A stretch of 64,000 nucleotides of DNA from an uncultured Blautia sp. (GCA_900539145.1 UQAX01000006.1:13697-77696); one strand, 5' to 3'. Shown: positions 54,623-63,287, counted from the stretch's first letter. Program-made: numbers and translations. The notes: generated by a model not told the origin, from the sequence alone.

Positions 54623-55078
54623 TTATTCGTATTCTTCTGAAACTTCGGGATCATTTGAAAATTTACTGTCCCAGATAGATTCTTCAATAGCTTGAAGGCA
54701 TTCATCCGTATGTTTCTTGATATCTTGTCCCCAGAAATGAATAACAGTGTAGCCGAGAAAAAGGAGTTTTTTATCATTTTCCCAGTCCCGGGAACGGTTG
54801 CGCTCTATTTTCTTAATCCAATAGTCTGGATTTTTCCCTTTTTCAAGGCGGAGTTTTAATATTTCCCAGTCTTTACCATGGAAAAATTCGCTATCACAAA
54901 AAATAGCAATTCTATATTTGGTAAGAACGATATCCGGAGAGCCAGGAAGTTCCTTATAATTTTTACGATAACGGTATCCTTTGTGCCAGAGAGCTTTTCG
55001 TAGTTGAATTTCTATTGAAGTATCTTTGCTATGGATTTTACTCATGTTTTTGGATACTACTTTGGGATCACGAGCCAT
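54623..55078 (-). CDS. vsr: Very short patch repair endonuclease (Vsr)
   Basis: This 151-residue Vsr-type endonuclease nicks next to T:G mismatches made by deamination of 5-methylcytosine. Motifs: MSKIHSKDTSIEIQLRKALW, YRYRKNYKELPGSPDIVLTKYRIAIFCDSEFFHGKDW (catalytic Asp in PDIV), and NRSRDWENDKKLLFLGYTVIHFW. A GTG at 55090 is an alternative start. It is divergent from the methyltransferase operon, the usual partner context: the mismatch specificity should match the neighbouring cytosine methylation. Confidence 0.93.
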   Translation of the reverse strand: MARDPKVVSKNMSKIHSKDTSIEIQLRKALWHKGYRYRKNYKELPGSPDIVLTKYRIAIFCDSEFFHGKDWEILKLRLEKGKNPDYWIKKIERNRSRDWENDKKLLFLGYTVIHFWGQDIKKHTDECLQAIEESIWDSKFSNDPEVSEEYE

Positions 55079-55171
55079 ATATGTATTCACCGCCTTTTTT
55101 GATATAAGTTATTTTATCAAGGTAGATGAAAAGTTACAAGTACCCATGACCACACAGAGTGAATTATTCGG

Positions 55172-55200
55172 TTGACGATATAAATGCCATGATTTATACT
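55172..55200 (+). promoter_or_regulatory. Promoter of the restriction-modification operon
   Basis: TTGACG (55172-55177) and TATACT (55195-55200) are 17 bp apart, 38 bp before the small HTH gene. No further long promoter gap occurs until 61553, so the genes up to DUF262 are probably one transcript. Confidence 0.65.
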
Positions 55201-55238
55201 GGTAAGGTAAGAGTTGATTTAATGACGAGGTACCCGAA

Positions 55239-55448
55239 ATGACGATTTCTGAACAGATCAAGGTGCTGTGCGTAAGGTCTGATATTAGTGTAGCTGAACT
55301 TGCACGGCGGATAGGTACAACACCACAGAATTTTAATGGAAAAATGAAAAGAGAAAGTTTTACCATAGCTGAATTAGAAGATATTGCAGATGCGGTAAAT
55401 AGCTCTTTTGAGAGAAAATTCGTATTAGAAAACGGAGAGAAGATTTAA
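55239..55448 (+). CDS. Small XRE-type controller protein
   Basis: This 69-residue single-domain helix-turn-helix protein (SVAELARRIGTTPQNFNGKMKRESFTIAELEDIADAV) is encoded directly before the methyltransferase, overlapping it by 1 base. Small XRE proteins in this position often act as C (controller) proteins that delay nuclease expression until DNA is methylated. That role is inferred from size and position; no C-box was identified. Confidence 0.8.
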   Translation: MTISEQIKVLCVRSDISVAELARRIGTTPQNFNGKMKRESFTIAELEDIADAVNSSFERKFVLENGEKI

Positions 55449-56656
55449 TGCATAATAATTTTAAACAGAATATTTATAGTAGGTATGCTGATAATAGAGA
55501 TGTTATTTCTTTGTTTTCCGGGGCTATGGGATTAGATATTGGATTAGGTAAGGCCGGCTTAAATGTTGTGATTGGTCAGGATTTTGATGCATCATGCGTA
55601 AAAACTATGAGAGCCAATGGACATAAGGTGTTGGGCGGAGACATTAGGGAGATTCAGCCGCAACAGCTCTTAGATATGACAGGATTATCTGTAGGTGAAC
55701 CGTTTTTAATTTGCGGTGGCCCGCCTTGCCAGCCTTTTTCCACAGCAGGAAAACGATTGGGCATAAACGATCCAAGGGGAAGTTTATTTATGGATTTTAT
55801 CCGTATGATAGACTATATTCGTCCTCGGTTTTTTGTAATGGAAAATGTAAAGGGAATTATGTCTGCGCCATTAAAGCATGTACCATTGTCTGAACGGGAT
55901 GAAAGTGATCCTGACCAGAGATTAGGCACAGTGCTGGATGTGATTTTGTCGGAATTTGATAAGCTAGGATATAAAACAGTATATGGGGTGCTTGATGCTG
56001 TAAATTATGGTGTTCCACAGTTTAGGGAAAGATTTGTATTAATCGGAAGTCGTGATAATGAAGATATTTTTCTCCCGATTCCTACACATTTTCAGATGCA
56101 CCAAAATAAAGAGTATCAGTGGCAGACTGTTAGAAGCGTGATTGAGGATTTGGAATTTGACCAGGGTGAGTGTGCAACATTGAGTGAAGAACGATTGAAG
56201 TTCTTAAAGATGGTTCCAGAAGGTGGAAATTGGAGAGATTTACCGGAAGATATGATTCCTATTGCTATGGGAGGTGCATATAAATCCGGAGGTGGAAAAG
56301 TTGGATTTTATAGAAGGTTGTCGTATGATCAGCCTTCCCCAACGGTAGTTACCTCTCCGGTTCAGAAAGCGACTATGATGTGCCATCCTACGCAAAATAG
56401 ACCGTTGAGCGTAAAGGAATATGCAAGGATTCAGCAGTTTCCAGATGACTGGGTATTTACAGGGACGACAGTTGCAAAATACCGGCAGATAGGTAATGCT
56501 GTTCCAGTGGGATTGGCAGAAGCTATTGGAAAGGCAGTTCTTTCTGTAGCGGATAGAACATCTTTGGTTCAAACAAAGCGATTTAGAGGTACGAATGTGC
56601 ATAACAAAATTAGAAATGCAATAGAGTTGGGAGGAAATTTATATGCCGTTAAATAA
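55448..56656 (+). CDS. dcm: DNA (cytosine-5) methyltransferase 1
   Basis: This 402-residue C5-methyltransferase has motif I DVISLFSGAMGLDIGL, motif IV GGPPCQPFSTAGKR with catalytic C94, motif VI ENVKGI, motif VIII FRERFVLIG, a target-recognition region (about 200-290), motif IX QPSPTVVTSP, and motif X IGNAVPVGLAEAIGKAV. The nuclease gene at 56643 overlaps its 3' end by 14 bases, so it is probably that enzyme's protective partner. The specificity cannot be read by eye. Confidence 0.95.
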   Translation: MHNNFKQNIYSRYADNRDVISLFSGAMGLDIGLGKAGLNVVIGQDFDASCVKTMRANGHKVLGGDIREIQPQQLLDMTGLSVGEPFLICGGPPCQPFSTAGKRLGINDPRGSLFMDFIRMIDYIRPRFFVMENVKGIMSAPLKHVPLSERDESDPDQRLGTVLDVILSEFDKLGYKTVYGVLDAVNYGVPQFRERFVLIGSRDNEDIFLPIPTHFQMHQNKEYQWQTVRSVIEDLEFDQGECATLSEERLKFLKMVPEGGNWRDLPEDMIPIAMGGAYKSGGGKVGFYRRLSYDQPSPTVVTSPVQKATMMCHPTQNRPLSVKEYARIQQFPDDWVFTGTTVAKYRQIGNAVPVGLAEAIGKAVLSVADRTSLVQTKRFRGTNVHNKIRNAIELGGNLYAVK

Positions 56657-57383
56657 TTCATATGATGAACAGGCAGTAATTCAGGCGATTGCATCTGCAT
56701 TGGAAACATTTTATGGGACATTAATCGAGAAAATAGATGGATTAAACATACAGAAGGTAATGAAACGGAAAAATCCATATTTATATCGTGCAAAAGCAAT
56801 GCAGAGCGCAGCTGAAATTGTGGATTCTGTTTTGACCGCATTTGTAAGCTCCAGTGAAGAAACAATTTTTGGAAACTGTTTCTTTGAACCGATTGCTATT
56901 GCTGCAAGTGGCGGAAACAAAGCACTGGCAGAAGGCATTGATATTATGATTCAAAATAAGGAGACTAATACAATTTCTGCTATAGCGGTCAAAAGCGGGC
57001 CCTCTGTATTTAATGCAGATAGTAAAAAACGTCAGGAACAGAATTTCACAGCTGCTTCTAAGCTGGCACAACAGGCAAAAGCAAGATATGAAGCATATAT
57101 CGGTTATTGTTATGGGAAAAAGAAGGATTCCGGTAGAGGAAAACCGAAAATGTATCAAGAATTGGCGGGGAAACGATTCTGGGCTGAATTGACAGGTGAC
57201 GAGGAATTTTACATAAAGATTATTGGATATATGGGAACGATGCCGGAACAGTATGTAGCAGACTATAAGGAAAGCTACAATAAAGCAGCGAATAGACTGG
57301 TCAGAGAATTCTCTAACAGTTTCTGTAAGGAAGATGGAAGTATTGATTGGGAGAAGCTGGTAGAGTTTAATTCGGGAGATTGA
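56643..57383 (+). CDS. PmeII-type type II restriction endonuclease
   Basis: This 246-residue protein shows the conserved N-terminal block of the PmeII family (GLNIQKVMKRKNPYLYRAK, 33-51). A PD-(D/E)XK-like core has E73 (SSEETIFGNCFFE), D100 (AEGIDIMI) and K117 (ISAIAVKSGP). The residue normally Glu/Asp two before the lysine is A115, so the acidic partner must come from elsewhere or the enzyme is altered. It overlaps the methyltransferase gene by 14 bases and the next gene closely. It probably cuts the same site that methyltransferase 1 protects. Confidence 0.8.
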   Translation: MPLNNSYDEQAVIQAIASALETFYGTLIEKIDGLNIQKVMKRKNPYLYRAKAMQSAAEIVDSVLTAFVSSSEETIFGNCFFEPIAIAASGGNKALAEGIDIMIQNKETNTISAIAVKSGPSVFNADSKKRQEQNFTAASKLAQQAKARYEAYIGYCYGKKKDSGRGKPKMYQELAGKRFWAELTGDEEFYIKIIGYMGTMPEQYVADYKESYNKAANRLVREFSNSFCKEDGSIDWEKLVEFNSGD

Positions 57384-57439
57384 TTTTTCAGTATTTCAAA
57401 AGGATTACAGCAAGTAGTATAAGAATGGCAGGAGAAAAA

Positions 57440-58696
57440 ATGGAAGTCGCATTTGAAAACTTAAAAGAAGCGGATTTAGTTGTTGATACAATATATAAAG
57501 GCGGAAAAGCTAGTGGAAAAGCGTCAGAAGTTTTATCAAAACTCATGCCAGGGTGTAGTAATTCAGGTGGCTTTAGAAAGATTATGCGTAAAGACGGAAG
57601 CGGTCTTCCTGCTTTTGTAGTACTCTATACTTCTATGCAAGAACTTGCATGGCCAGATTACCTAGATGAAGAAACTGGAATATTTCGTTATTATGGTGAT
57701 AATCGTAATCCGGGAAGAACAATTTTAGATACGCCGCGGAAGGGGAATTTGCTTTTAGAGTTTGTGTTTGAATGTTTAAACAGTAAAGATGGTTCCATTA
57801 GAAATATACCGCCATTTTTTATATTTAAGAAAACAGGAAATGGGTGGGATGTACAGTTCTTGGGATTGGCAGCACCGGGAAATCCCAGAATTTCACCGGA
57901 TAAAGATTTGGTTGCATTTTGGCGTACCATTGATGAAAAAAGGTTTCAAAATTATGAGGCATATTTTACTGTGTTGGAAACAACAGCACCAATTAGCCGA
58001 GAGTGGCTTAATGCGTTGATATATAATCATGACCACAGTTTAGATTATGCTCCTGATGCATGGAAACGTTTTATAAAACAAGGAAGAAATGGAATTACGC
58101 CTTTAATTGCGAAAAGATTACCGAAAGTTCCTTCAAAATATGATCAACTTCAAAGTGATAATGAGGGAAGTATATGTTTAAATAAAATTAGAGAATATTA
58201 TAAAGATAATCCCTATGGATTTGAGGTATGTGCAAAAGATTTATTGGAAAAAATGGATGATAAATTTCAGGATTTTTCACTTACTCGGCCGTGGAGAGAT
58301 GGTGGCCGGGATGCTTTAGGATATTATGTTATAGGTTCAGGTGGAAAAGCTAATTATCCATTAAGAATAGATTGTGCTTTGGAAGCAAAATGCTATTCAG
58401 AAAATGTTTCGGTTGGAGTGAGACAGATGTCCCGTTTGATTTCTCGGATTAGATATAGGCAGTTTGGTGTGATGTTAACAACAAGCTTTGTGGATAAACA
58501 AGCATATCAAGAAGTTATCGAAGATGGACATCCTATTTTGATTATTTCTGCAAGTGATATAGCGTATATTTTACGAAGTAATTCAATAACAAGTGAAAAT
58601 ATATCGGAGTGGTTAGTATCTATAGATGAAACAGATTCAAATAGAATGGCAAAAAGAGTGCAGACTTATAGTAAATTAATAAATAGAAAAAGGTAA
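57440..58696 (+). CDS. AspBHI-like, possibly modification-dependent restriction endonuclease
   Basis: This 418-residue protein has an N-terminal region like AspBHI's modified-base-sensing (SRA-like) domain (GGKASGKASEVLSKLMPGCSNSGGFRK; FVVLYTSMQELAWPDYLDEETGIFRYYGDNRNPG). A C-terminal Mrr-type PD-(D/E)XK nuclease follows, with D291 (GGRDALG) and E315-x-K317 (ALEAKCY). AspBHI cuts near 5-methylcytosine. The ATG at 57440 has GGAG 6 bases upstream; longer in-frame forms begin at 57380 or 57425. It lies between two cytosine methyltransferase genes, unusual for a methyl-dependent enzyme. Alternatively it is a conventional type II enzyme of the same fold. Confidence 0.75.
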   Translation: MEVAFENLKEADLVVDTIYKGGKASGKASEVLSKLMPGCSNSGGFRKIMRKDGSGLPAFVVLYTSMQELAWPDYLDEETGIFRYYGDNRNPGRTILDTPRKGNLLLEFVFECLNSKDGSIRNIPPFFIFKKTGNGWDVQFLGLAAPGNPRISPDKDLVAFWRTIDEKRFQNYEAYFTVLETTAPISREWLNALIYNHDHSLDYAPDAWKRFIKQGRNGITPLIAKRLPKVPSKYDQLQSDNEGSICLNKIREYYKDNPYGFEVCAKDLLEKMDDKFQDFSLTRPWRDGGRDALGYYVIGSGGKANYPLRIDCALEAKCYSENVSVGVRQMSRLISRIRYRQFGVMLTTSFVDKQAYQEVIEDGHPILIISASDIAYILRSNSITSENISEWLVSIDETDSNRMAKRVQTYSKLINRKR

Positions 58697-58702
58697 AGGA
58701 AA

Positions 58703-59794
58703 ATGGATATAGAAGTGTATTCTTTTTTCTCTGGATTAGGTTTCATGGATTTAGGATTTGAAGATGCTGGATTCGATATTGTATTTGCTAATGAGAATAA
58801 TAAGATGTTTTTAGAGGCATATAAATATGCTAGGAGAAATCAAGTACATAAATGTAAATATGGATATAGTAATGAAGATGTTAGGAAGTATTTAGATGAC
58901 GAGTTCTGGGCAAATTCTTTTCAGGATTATGAAGATCGAGAGAAAAAAATAATTGGATTTATAGGAGGCCCCCCGTGTCCTGATTTTTCTACAGCGGGTA
59001 AGAATAAAGGTGAAAAGGGCAAAAATGGGCAGTTAACAAGTGTGTATGTAGACTTAATCATTCGTAGAAAACCAGATTTTTTTTTGCTAGAGAATGTTAA
59101 AGGCCTTTATCAAACTAAAAAACATAAATCGTTTTATGAAAGAATGAAACGGAAATTATATAAGGCGGGATATTCATTGTTTGATTCCGTTGAAAATGCA
59201 TTAGAGTATGGGGTTCCACAAAATAGAGATAGACTGATCTTAGTTGGTTTTAGGAGAGACTTTTTTGGGAAACGTTTGAAATTTTCTATTGGAGGGCATA
59301 AATTGTATTCAATGGAAATGATAAATCAAATAAATTGGCCAGTGACAGACCCATTTATTGAAAATGGTGTATTGGAGAAACCTGAGGGTATAATTGAAAA
59401 ATTAACTATCGAATATTGGTTTGAAAAAAATGATGTATTACATCATCCTAATGCACAGGATATTTTTGTGGTAAAGAAACCGCAGAGGTTTAGAACCATT
59501 GAGGAAGGAGATATTAAAGGAAAATCATTTAAACGATTGCATCGCTGGAGATATTCCCCTACAGCCGCTTATGGGAATAATGAAGTACATCTTCATCCAT
59601 ATTTACCTAGAAGAATTAGTGTAGCAGAAGCTTTAGCAATTCAATCGATTCCATCAAATTTTGAGGTGCAGAATGATCTGCCTCTTTCAGCAAAATTCAA
59701 AATGGTAGGAAATGGTGTACCATATTTGCTGGCCTTAGGTATTGCAAATGATATTTATGAATGGATTGAAGTTTTTCAGCAAAAAAGGAAATGA
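58703..59794 (+). CDS. dcm: DNA (cytosine-5) methyltransferase 2
   Basis: This 363-residue C5-methyltransferase has motif I VYSFFSGLGFMDLGF, motif IV GGPPCPDFSTAGK with catalytic C92 (PCP rather than PCQ), motif VI LENVKGL, motif VIII VPQNRDRLILVGF, motif IX-type RWRYSPTAAYGNNEVHLHPYLPRRISVAEALA, and motif X VGNGVPYLLALGIA. It is only distantly similar to methyltransferase 1 and is AT-richer. It is placed 6 bp after the AspBHI-like nuclease and overlaps or adjoins the nucleotidyltransferase-like gene, so it may be the partner of either. Confidence 0.93.
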   Translation: MDIEVYSFFSGLGFMDLGFEDAGFDIVFANENNKMFLEAYKYARRNQVHKCKYGYSNEDVRKYLDDEFWANSFQDYEDREKKIIGFIGGPPCPDFSTAGKNKGEKGKNGQLTSVYVDLIIRRKPDFFLLENVKGLYQTKKHKSFYERMKRKLYKAGYSLFDSVENALEYGVPQNRDRLILVGFRRDFFGKRLKFSIGGHKLYSMEMINQINWPVTDPFIENGVLEKPEGIIEKLTIEYWFEKNDVLHHPNAQDIFVVKKPQRFRTIEEGDIKGKSFKRLHRWRYSPTAAYGNNEVHLHPYLPRRISVAEALAIQSIPSNFEVQNDLPLSAKFKMVGNGVPYLLALGIANDIYEWIEVFQQKRK

Positions 59795-59799
59795 ATAAA

Positions 59800-60423
59800 A
59801 TGACAAATGATGAAACAATCAAAAATGATCTTCTGACAATGGAAGCATATGATTTTTACTTAAAACATATTGTAAAGTCACATAACTGGTATTTTACAAA
59901 TTACCTATGTGTGCCGCAGGATGAAATAATTGATAAAATGGATTTTTTTAAAGAAATTGTATCCTCTAATTTGAAAATTAACTTCCACAGTGTTCAGATG
60001 GTAGGGAGTGCAAAAACAGGATATAGTTTATCTCCCAAAAAAGTATTACAGCCTTTTCATAATGAAGATTTTGGTAAAGAGTCATCAGATATAGACATTG
60101 CAATTGTTTCTGAAAGGTTATTTGCATATTTTTGGGATAAGCTTCGACAAACGAGAGGAATATATAATCAATATTATTACCGATTTATAACAGGATCTAT
60201 TTTTCGAGGATACATCAATGATAAAAATTTGCAAAAGATAGATAATATTAGAGAAGAATGGGATGACATGATTTCTCCAATTAATCTGATGTTACAAGAC
60301 AAATTACGTTTTGAACATCCGATTACATACCGAATATATCGTAGTTGGGATGATTTGGAAGAATATCAAATGCTTGGAATCAATAAAGCACGAATAGCGT
60401 TGGAGGGAAAAGAAAATGTTTAA
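59800..60423 (+). CDS. Nucleotidyltransferase-like protein paired with DUF262
   Basis: This 207-residue protein shows a minimal nucleotidyltransferase signature: G69-S70 (MVGSAKTGYSLSP) followed after a loop by D97-x-D99 (ESSDIDIAIVS). An aromatic helical C-terminal part follows. I do not recognise a named family. ATG 59800 has AAGGAA 9 bases upstream; ATG 59791 is too close to that site. It overlaps the DUF262 gene by 8 bases, so the two products are probably made together. Roles as an antitoxin/AMPylator or a defence signal enzyme are possible; none is shown. Confidence 0.65.
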   Translation: MTNDETIKNDLLTMEAYDFYLKHIVKSHNWYFTNYLCVPQDEIIDKMDFFKEIVSSNLKINFHSVQMVGSAKTGYSLSPKKVLQPFHNEDFGKESSDIDIAIVSERLFAYFWDKLRQTRGIYNQYYYRFITGSIFRGYINDKNLQKIDNIREEWDDMISPINLMLQDKLRFEHPITYRIYRSWDDLEEYQMLGINKARIALEGKENV

Positions 60424-61552
60424 TTTTAATATTAACCGGAAGACCATTAATGAAATATCCACAATGTTCGAGAAACAAGATTTAATAGTTGATGATACTT
60501 ATCAAAGACGTTCTGTGTGGAACGAAAAGGATAAAATACGATTAATAGAAACAATTTTATTGAATTTGATTATTCCTGAGTTGTTTTTTTGGAAAGCAGA
60601 AACTGATCCGGAAACGGGGGCATCTATTACTCATATTGTAGATGGACAGCAAAGAATAAAAGCAATTTACTCATTTGTGAATAATGAATTTAAATTAAAG
60701 TCACAGTGTTTATTAGATGAAGACGTGAAAAAACTCTATGGTAATAAATTTTTTAAGGAGTTAGATACAGAAGTAAAAAAGGAATTTTGGAATTATCAGT
60801 TAATGATTATTGATATTGATCCAAAAGCAACTCGTAGTGATATAATTAATATGTTCAACAGATTGAATTTGACAGATTATAATCTTAATGATCAAGAGAA
60901 AAGAAATAGTAAATCTGGAGAATTTGCTGCTCTAGCAAGAGAATTGTCAGATATATCCATATGGGAAGAATATCGTTTGTTTACCAACACGGATATAAAA
61001 CGAATGAAGGATGTAGAATTTTGTGCATCATTAATTCTTTTGTTTAGGAAAGGAATAATAGATCAAACTGACCAAAGTGCTTTAAATCAGGCATATGAAG
61101 AATTACAGATTGAGTATAAGGATGCAGAAAGGGATAAAGATGCTGTTCTTGATGGAATCAATATTTTACCGGAGATTTTAGTTAGTGATGATATAAAGAA
61201 ATTTGTAAGGAGAAAGGCACAACTATATACTTTGTTTTCCGTGATTTTTTATATGCAACGTGAAGATATATCTTTGGAAGAAGAACATAAGTTGAATTTA
61301 GAGCGATTTGTTCAGATGTATTCTGTATTTGAAAACGATATGGATTTGTCTGGGAAAATAAACGATACAGAAAAGCGGCTCTTTGATTGGCTAAAAAAAT
61401 ATAAGTTAGCATCATCTGAGGGATTAAATAAACACACTAATAGAATGATCAGATATAATGTAATGAAGGATTTCATGTTTGATTTTTCCGATGAGCTTAT
61501 AGATGCAAGTATTACATTGTTAAATAAAATGGAAGAGGAATCTTCCAAGTAA
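60416..61552 (+). CDS. DUF262 domain protein (GmrSD/SspE N-domain type)
   Basis: This 378-residue protein has the DUF262 core: YQRRSVWNEKDKIRLIETILLNLIIPELFFW (29-59) and the diagnostic VDGQQRIKAIYSF (75-87), with D76-G-Q-Q-R80. In GmrSD and SspE this domain binds or hydrolyses nucleotides and is coupled to a DUF1524 HNH nuclease. Here no HNH domain is present, and the C-terminal half is helical and unrecognised. GGAGGG precedes the ATG. Co-translation with the nucleotidyltransferase-like gene suggests a two-protein defence system. Confidence 0.85.
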   Translation: MFNFNINRKTINEISTMFEKQDLIVDDTYQRRSVWNEKDKIRLIETILLNLIIPELFFWKAETDPETGASITHIVDGQQRIKAIYSFVNNEFKLKSQCLLDEDVKKLYGNKFFKELDTEVKKEFWNYQLMIIDIDPKATRSDIINMFNRLNLTDYNLNDQEKRNSKSGEFAALARELSDISIWEEYRLFTNTDIKRMKDVEFCASLILLFRKGIIDQTDQSALNQAYEELQIEYKDAERDKDAVLDGINILPEILVSDDIKKFVRRKAQLYTLFSVIFYMQREDISLEEEHKLNLERFVQMYSVFENDMDLSGKINDTEKRLFDWLKKYKLASSEGLNKHTNRMIRYNVMKDFMFDFSDELIDASITLLNKMEEESSK

Positions 61553-61793
61553 TATGCAAGGTTAATGAAAGGTTTTGAGAAATTGATAACAATATGATAA
61601 CACCGTTTAGTACAGTCTATGAGCTAAGGACAGCAGAACACATATACAACCAGATAGAATCATAATACCTATACAAGACTGTATAGTTATAAGAACTCAT
61701 TTGTGGGTTTGCATTGACAGAGGCTTTTCGGAGAATAACAGAAATGGTATGATTATAAAAAATTATATCAAAATGATATAGGAGAAGAAACGG
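61553..61793. other. Intergenic region before Thoeris, with palindrome
   Basis: No gene is visible in these 241 bases. TATATCA-AAA-TGATATA (61764-61780) is a perfect 7-bp inverted repeat ending at the ribosome site of thsA and could be an operator. TTGACA near 61714 is a possible -35 box without a convincing -10 partner. This gap separates the Thoeris pair as its own transcription unit. Confidence 0.5.
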
Positions 61794-62711
61794 ATGATTT
61801 TTATGGGAAAATTAAAAGTATGGTTCGAGGATAATTTTTCTAAGGTAAAGTTTTATGATTATATTCTTTGGAAAAATTACTTATCTGTTTTGGGCATAAT
61901 AAGTTCCATTGTGACTTTAATATCCTTCTTCGCGACAGCTCAGAGTATGAAGATTAATATTAGATGTGTAGTAACTATGTTTATTGTGATATTGATACTA
62001 CTTTTCATGTGTATGTGGTGGAGTGCGAATCATCAGAAATGTGTAAGATTGAAAATAAATAATACGAAGATACAAATTCAAGAGGGAAATATTTTTGGAT
62101 TATTGGATAAAGAACCAGAAAATCGGAAAGATGAAATTAGTGTTATTGCGGTAAATGATTATTATGATACAATTGTAGACGATCGGATTATTGCGAAAAA
62201 GACTTTACATGGACAATATATTGATAGAATTGTTCAAGCAGGAAAGTTAGAAAAATTGGAACATACCATAGAAACAGATGAGATATTAAATAAAGAGGGT
62301 AATTGTATAGAAGTTCCAGATAGGATTAGGGGGAGAAAGATAAAGTATTCTATTGGAAGTGTAGTTGAATTTGAATCCTATGTACTTGCTGCATTTACTA
62401 AATTTAATGAAAACAATAAAGCATATTTGTCCGCTGAGGAATATACAGGATTTTGGATGCGTTTTTGGGAGAATATTGATGAAATATATGCTGGGCGAAC
62501 TATAAATATTCCTTTAATGGGAGCGGGGATTGCAAGATTCAGGAATGGAAAACCCTCGAAACAAGAGTTACTAGAAGTTATGTTGTGGTCTCTGAAGATA
62601 AGTGGATTCCACAATACATATGGAGATAAACAAATAAATATTGTAATTTATAAATCAGATATCGATGATTTAGATTTTTACCATATTCAACATAATCAAA
62701 ATTTTAAATGA
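61794..62711 (+). CDS. thsA: Thoeris effector ThsA, membrane-macro type
   Basis: This 305-residue protein has two N-terminal TM helices (about 29-49, 55-77) and a C-terminal macro-like ligand-binding domain (about 110-295; IPLMGAGIARF with G243-A-G245). This matches the type II Thoeris effector rather than the SIR2-SLOG type I effector. In studied systems, ThsB makes a histidine-ADP-ribose signal that the macro domain senses, and the TM part then disrupts the membrane during infection. AGGAG lies 9 bases before the ATG. thsB follows after 12 bp. Confidence 0.85.
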   Translation: MIFMGKLKVWFEDNFSKVKFYDYILWKNYLSVLGIISSIVTLISFFATAQSMKINIRCVVTMFIVILILLFMCMWWSANHQKCVRLKINNTKIQIQEGNIFGLLDKEPENRKDEISVIAVNDYYDTIVDDRIIAKKTLHGQYIDRIVQAGKLEKLEHTIETDEILNKEGNCIEVPDRIRGRKIKYSIGSVVEFESYVLAAFTKFNENNKAYLSAEEYTGFWMRFWENIDEIYAGRTINIPLMGAGIARFRNGKPSKQELLEVMLWSLKISGFHNTYGDKQINIVIYKSDIDDLDFYHIQHNQNFK

Positions 62712-62723
62712 GGGAGGAAAGTA

Positions 62724-63287
62724 ATGGCAAACAGAACAGCAAACTACACAGCATTTTATGTAAAGGAACCATTTAGTGAATCAAATTTAGGAGCTAATGC
62801 TACTCCGGATTTTTTGTATTATAATCAACTTCGTGCATGGAAAGGAGCTGATAGTTCTTTTCCTTTTGTGGATGCTCACGCAAAAACATATAATGTTCGG
62901 GATGATAGTTCGTGGGAAACGTTAAAGAAAAGATTACATGATAGACTTGATGTTTCAAAGAATATTATTCTTTTCTTAAGTGAAAATACAAAAAATAGTA
63001 GAGCTCTCCGTGAAGAGATTGATTATGGAATCAATACGAAAGGACTTCCAGTGATTGTTATTTATCCAGATTTCAAAGAAAAATCAGATATTTGGTGCTC
63101 TACGGGAATGAGAAAGCAGGTTAAAGATCTGTGGGATAAATTGCCGAAGTTTAGGGATAATATGGATAAAGTTGCTACATTACATGTTCCATATAAGAAA
63201 ACTTTAATAACAAGTGCATTAAAAGATCCAGATTTTAAGGTACAAACTATGACTGAGGCTGGTCAATATCATTATAAACTAGATTAA
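62724..63287 (+). CDS. thsB: Thoeris sensor ThsB, TIR-like domain protein
   Basis: This 187-residue TIR-like protein of the MTH538/ThsB type has NLGANATPDFLYYNQLRAWKG near 21-41, KNIILFLSENTKNSRALREEIDYGI near 79-103, and LPVIVIYPD. The catalytic glutamate is probably E98 in the REEIDYG helix. ThsB enzymes detect phage infection and use NAD+ to make a signal for ThsA. It is directly downstream of the macro-type thsA with its own GGGAGG site. It is the last gene before attR. Confidence 0.87.
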   Translation: MANRTANYTAFYVKEPFSESNLGANATPDFLYYNQLRAWKGADSSFPFVDAHAKTYNVRDDSSWETLKKRLHDRLDVSKNIILFLSENTKNSRALREEIDYGINTKGLPVIVIYPDFKEKSDIWCSTGMRKQVKDLWDKLPKFRDNMDKVATLHVPYKKTLITSALKDPDFKVQTMTEAGQYHYKLD

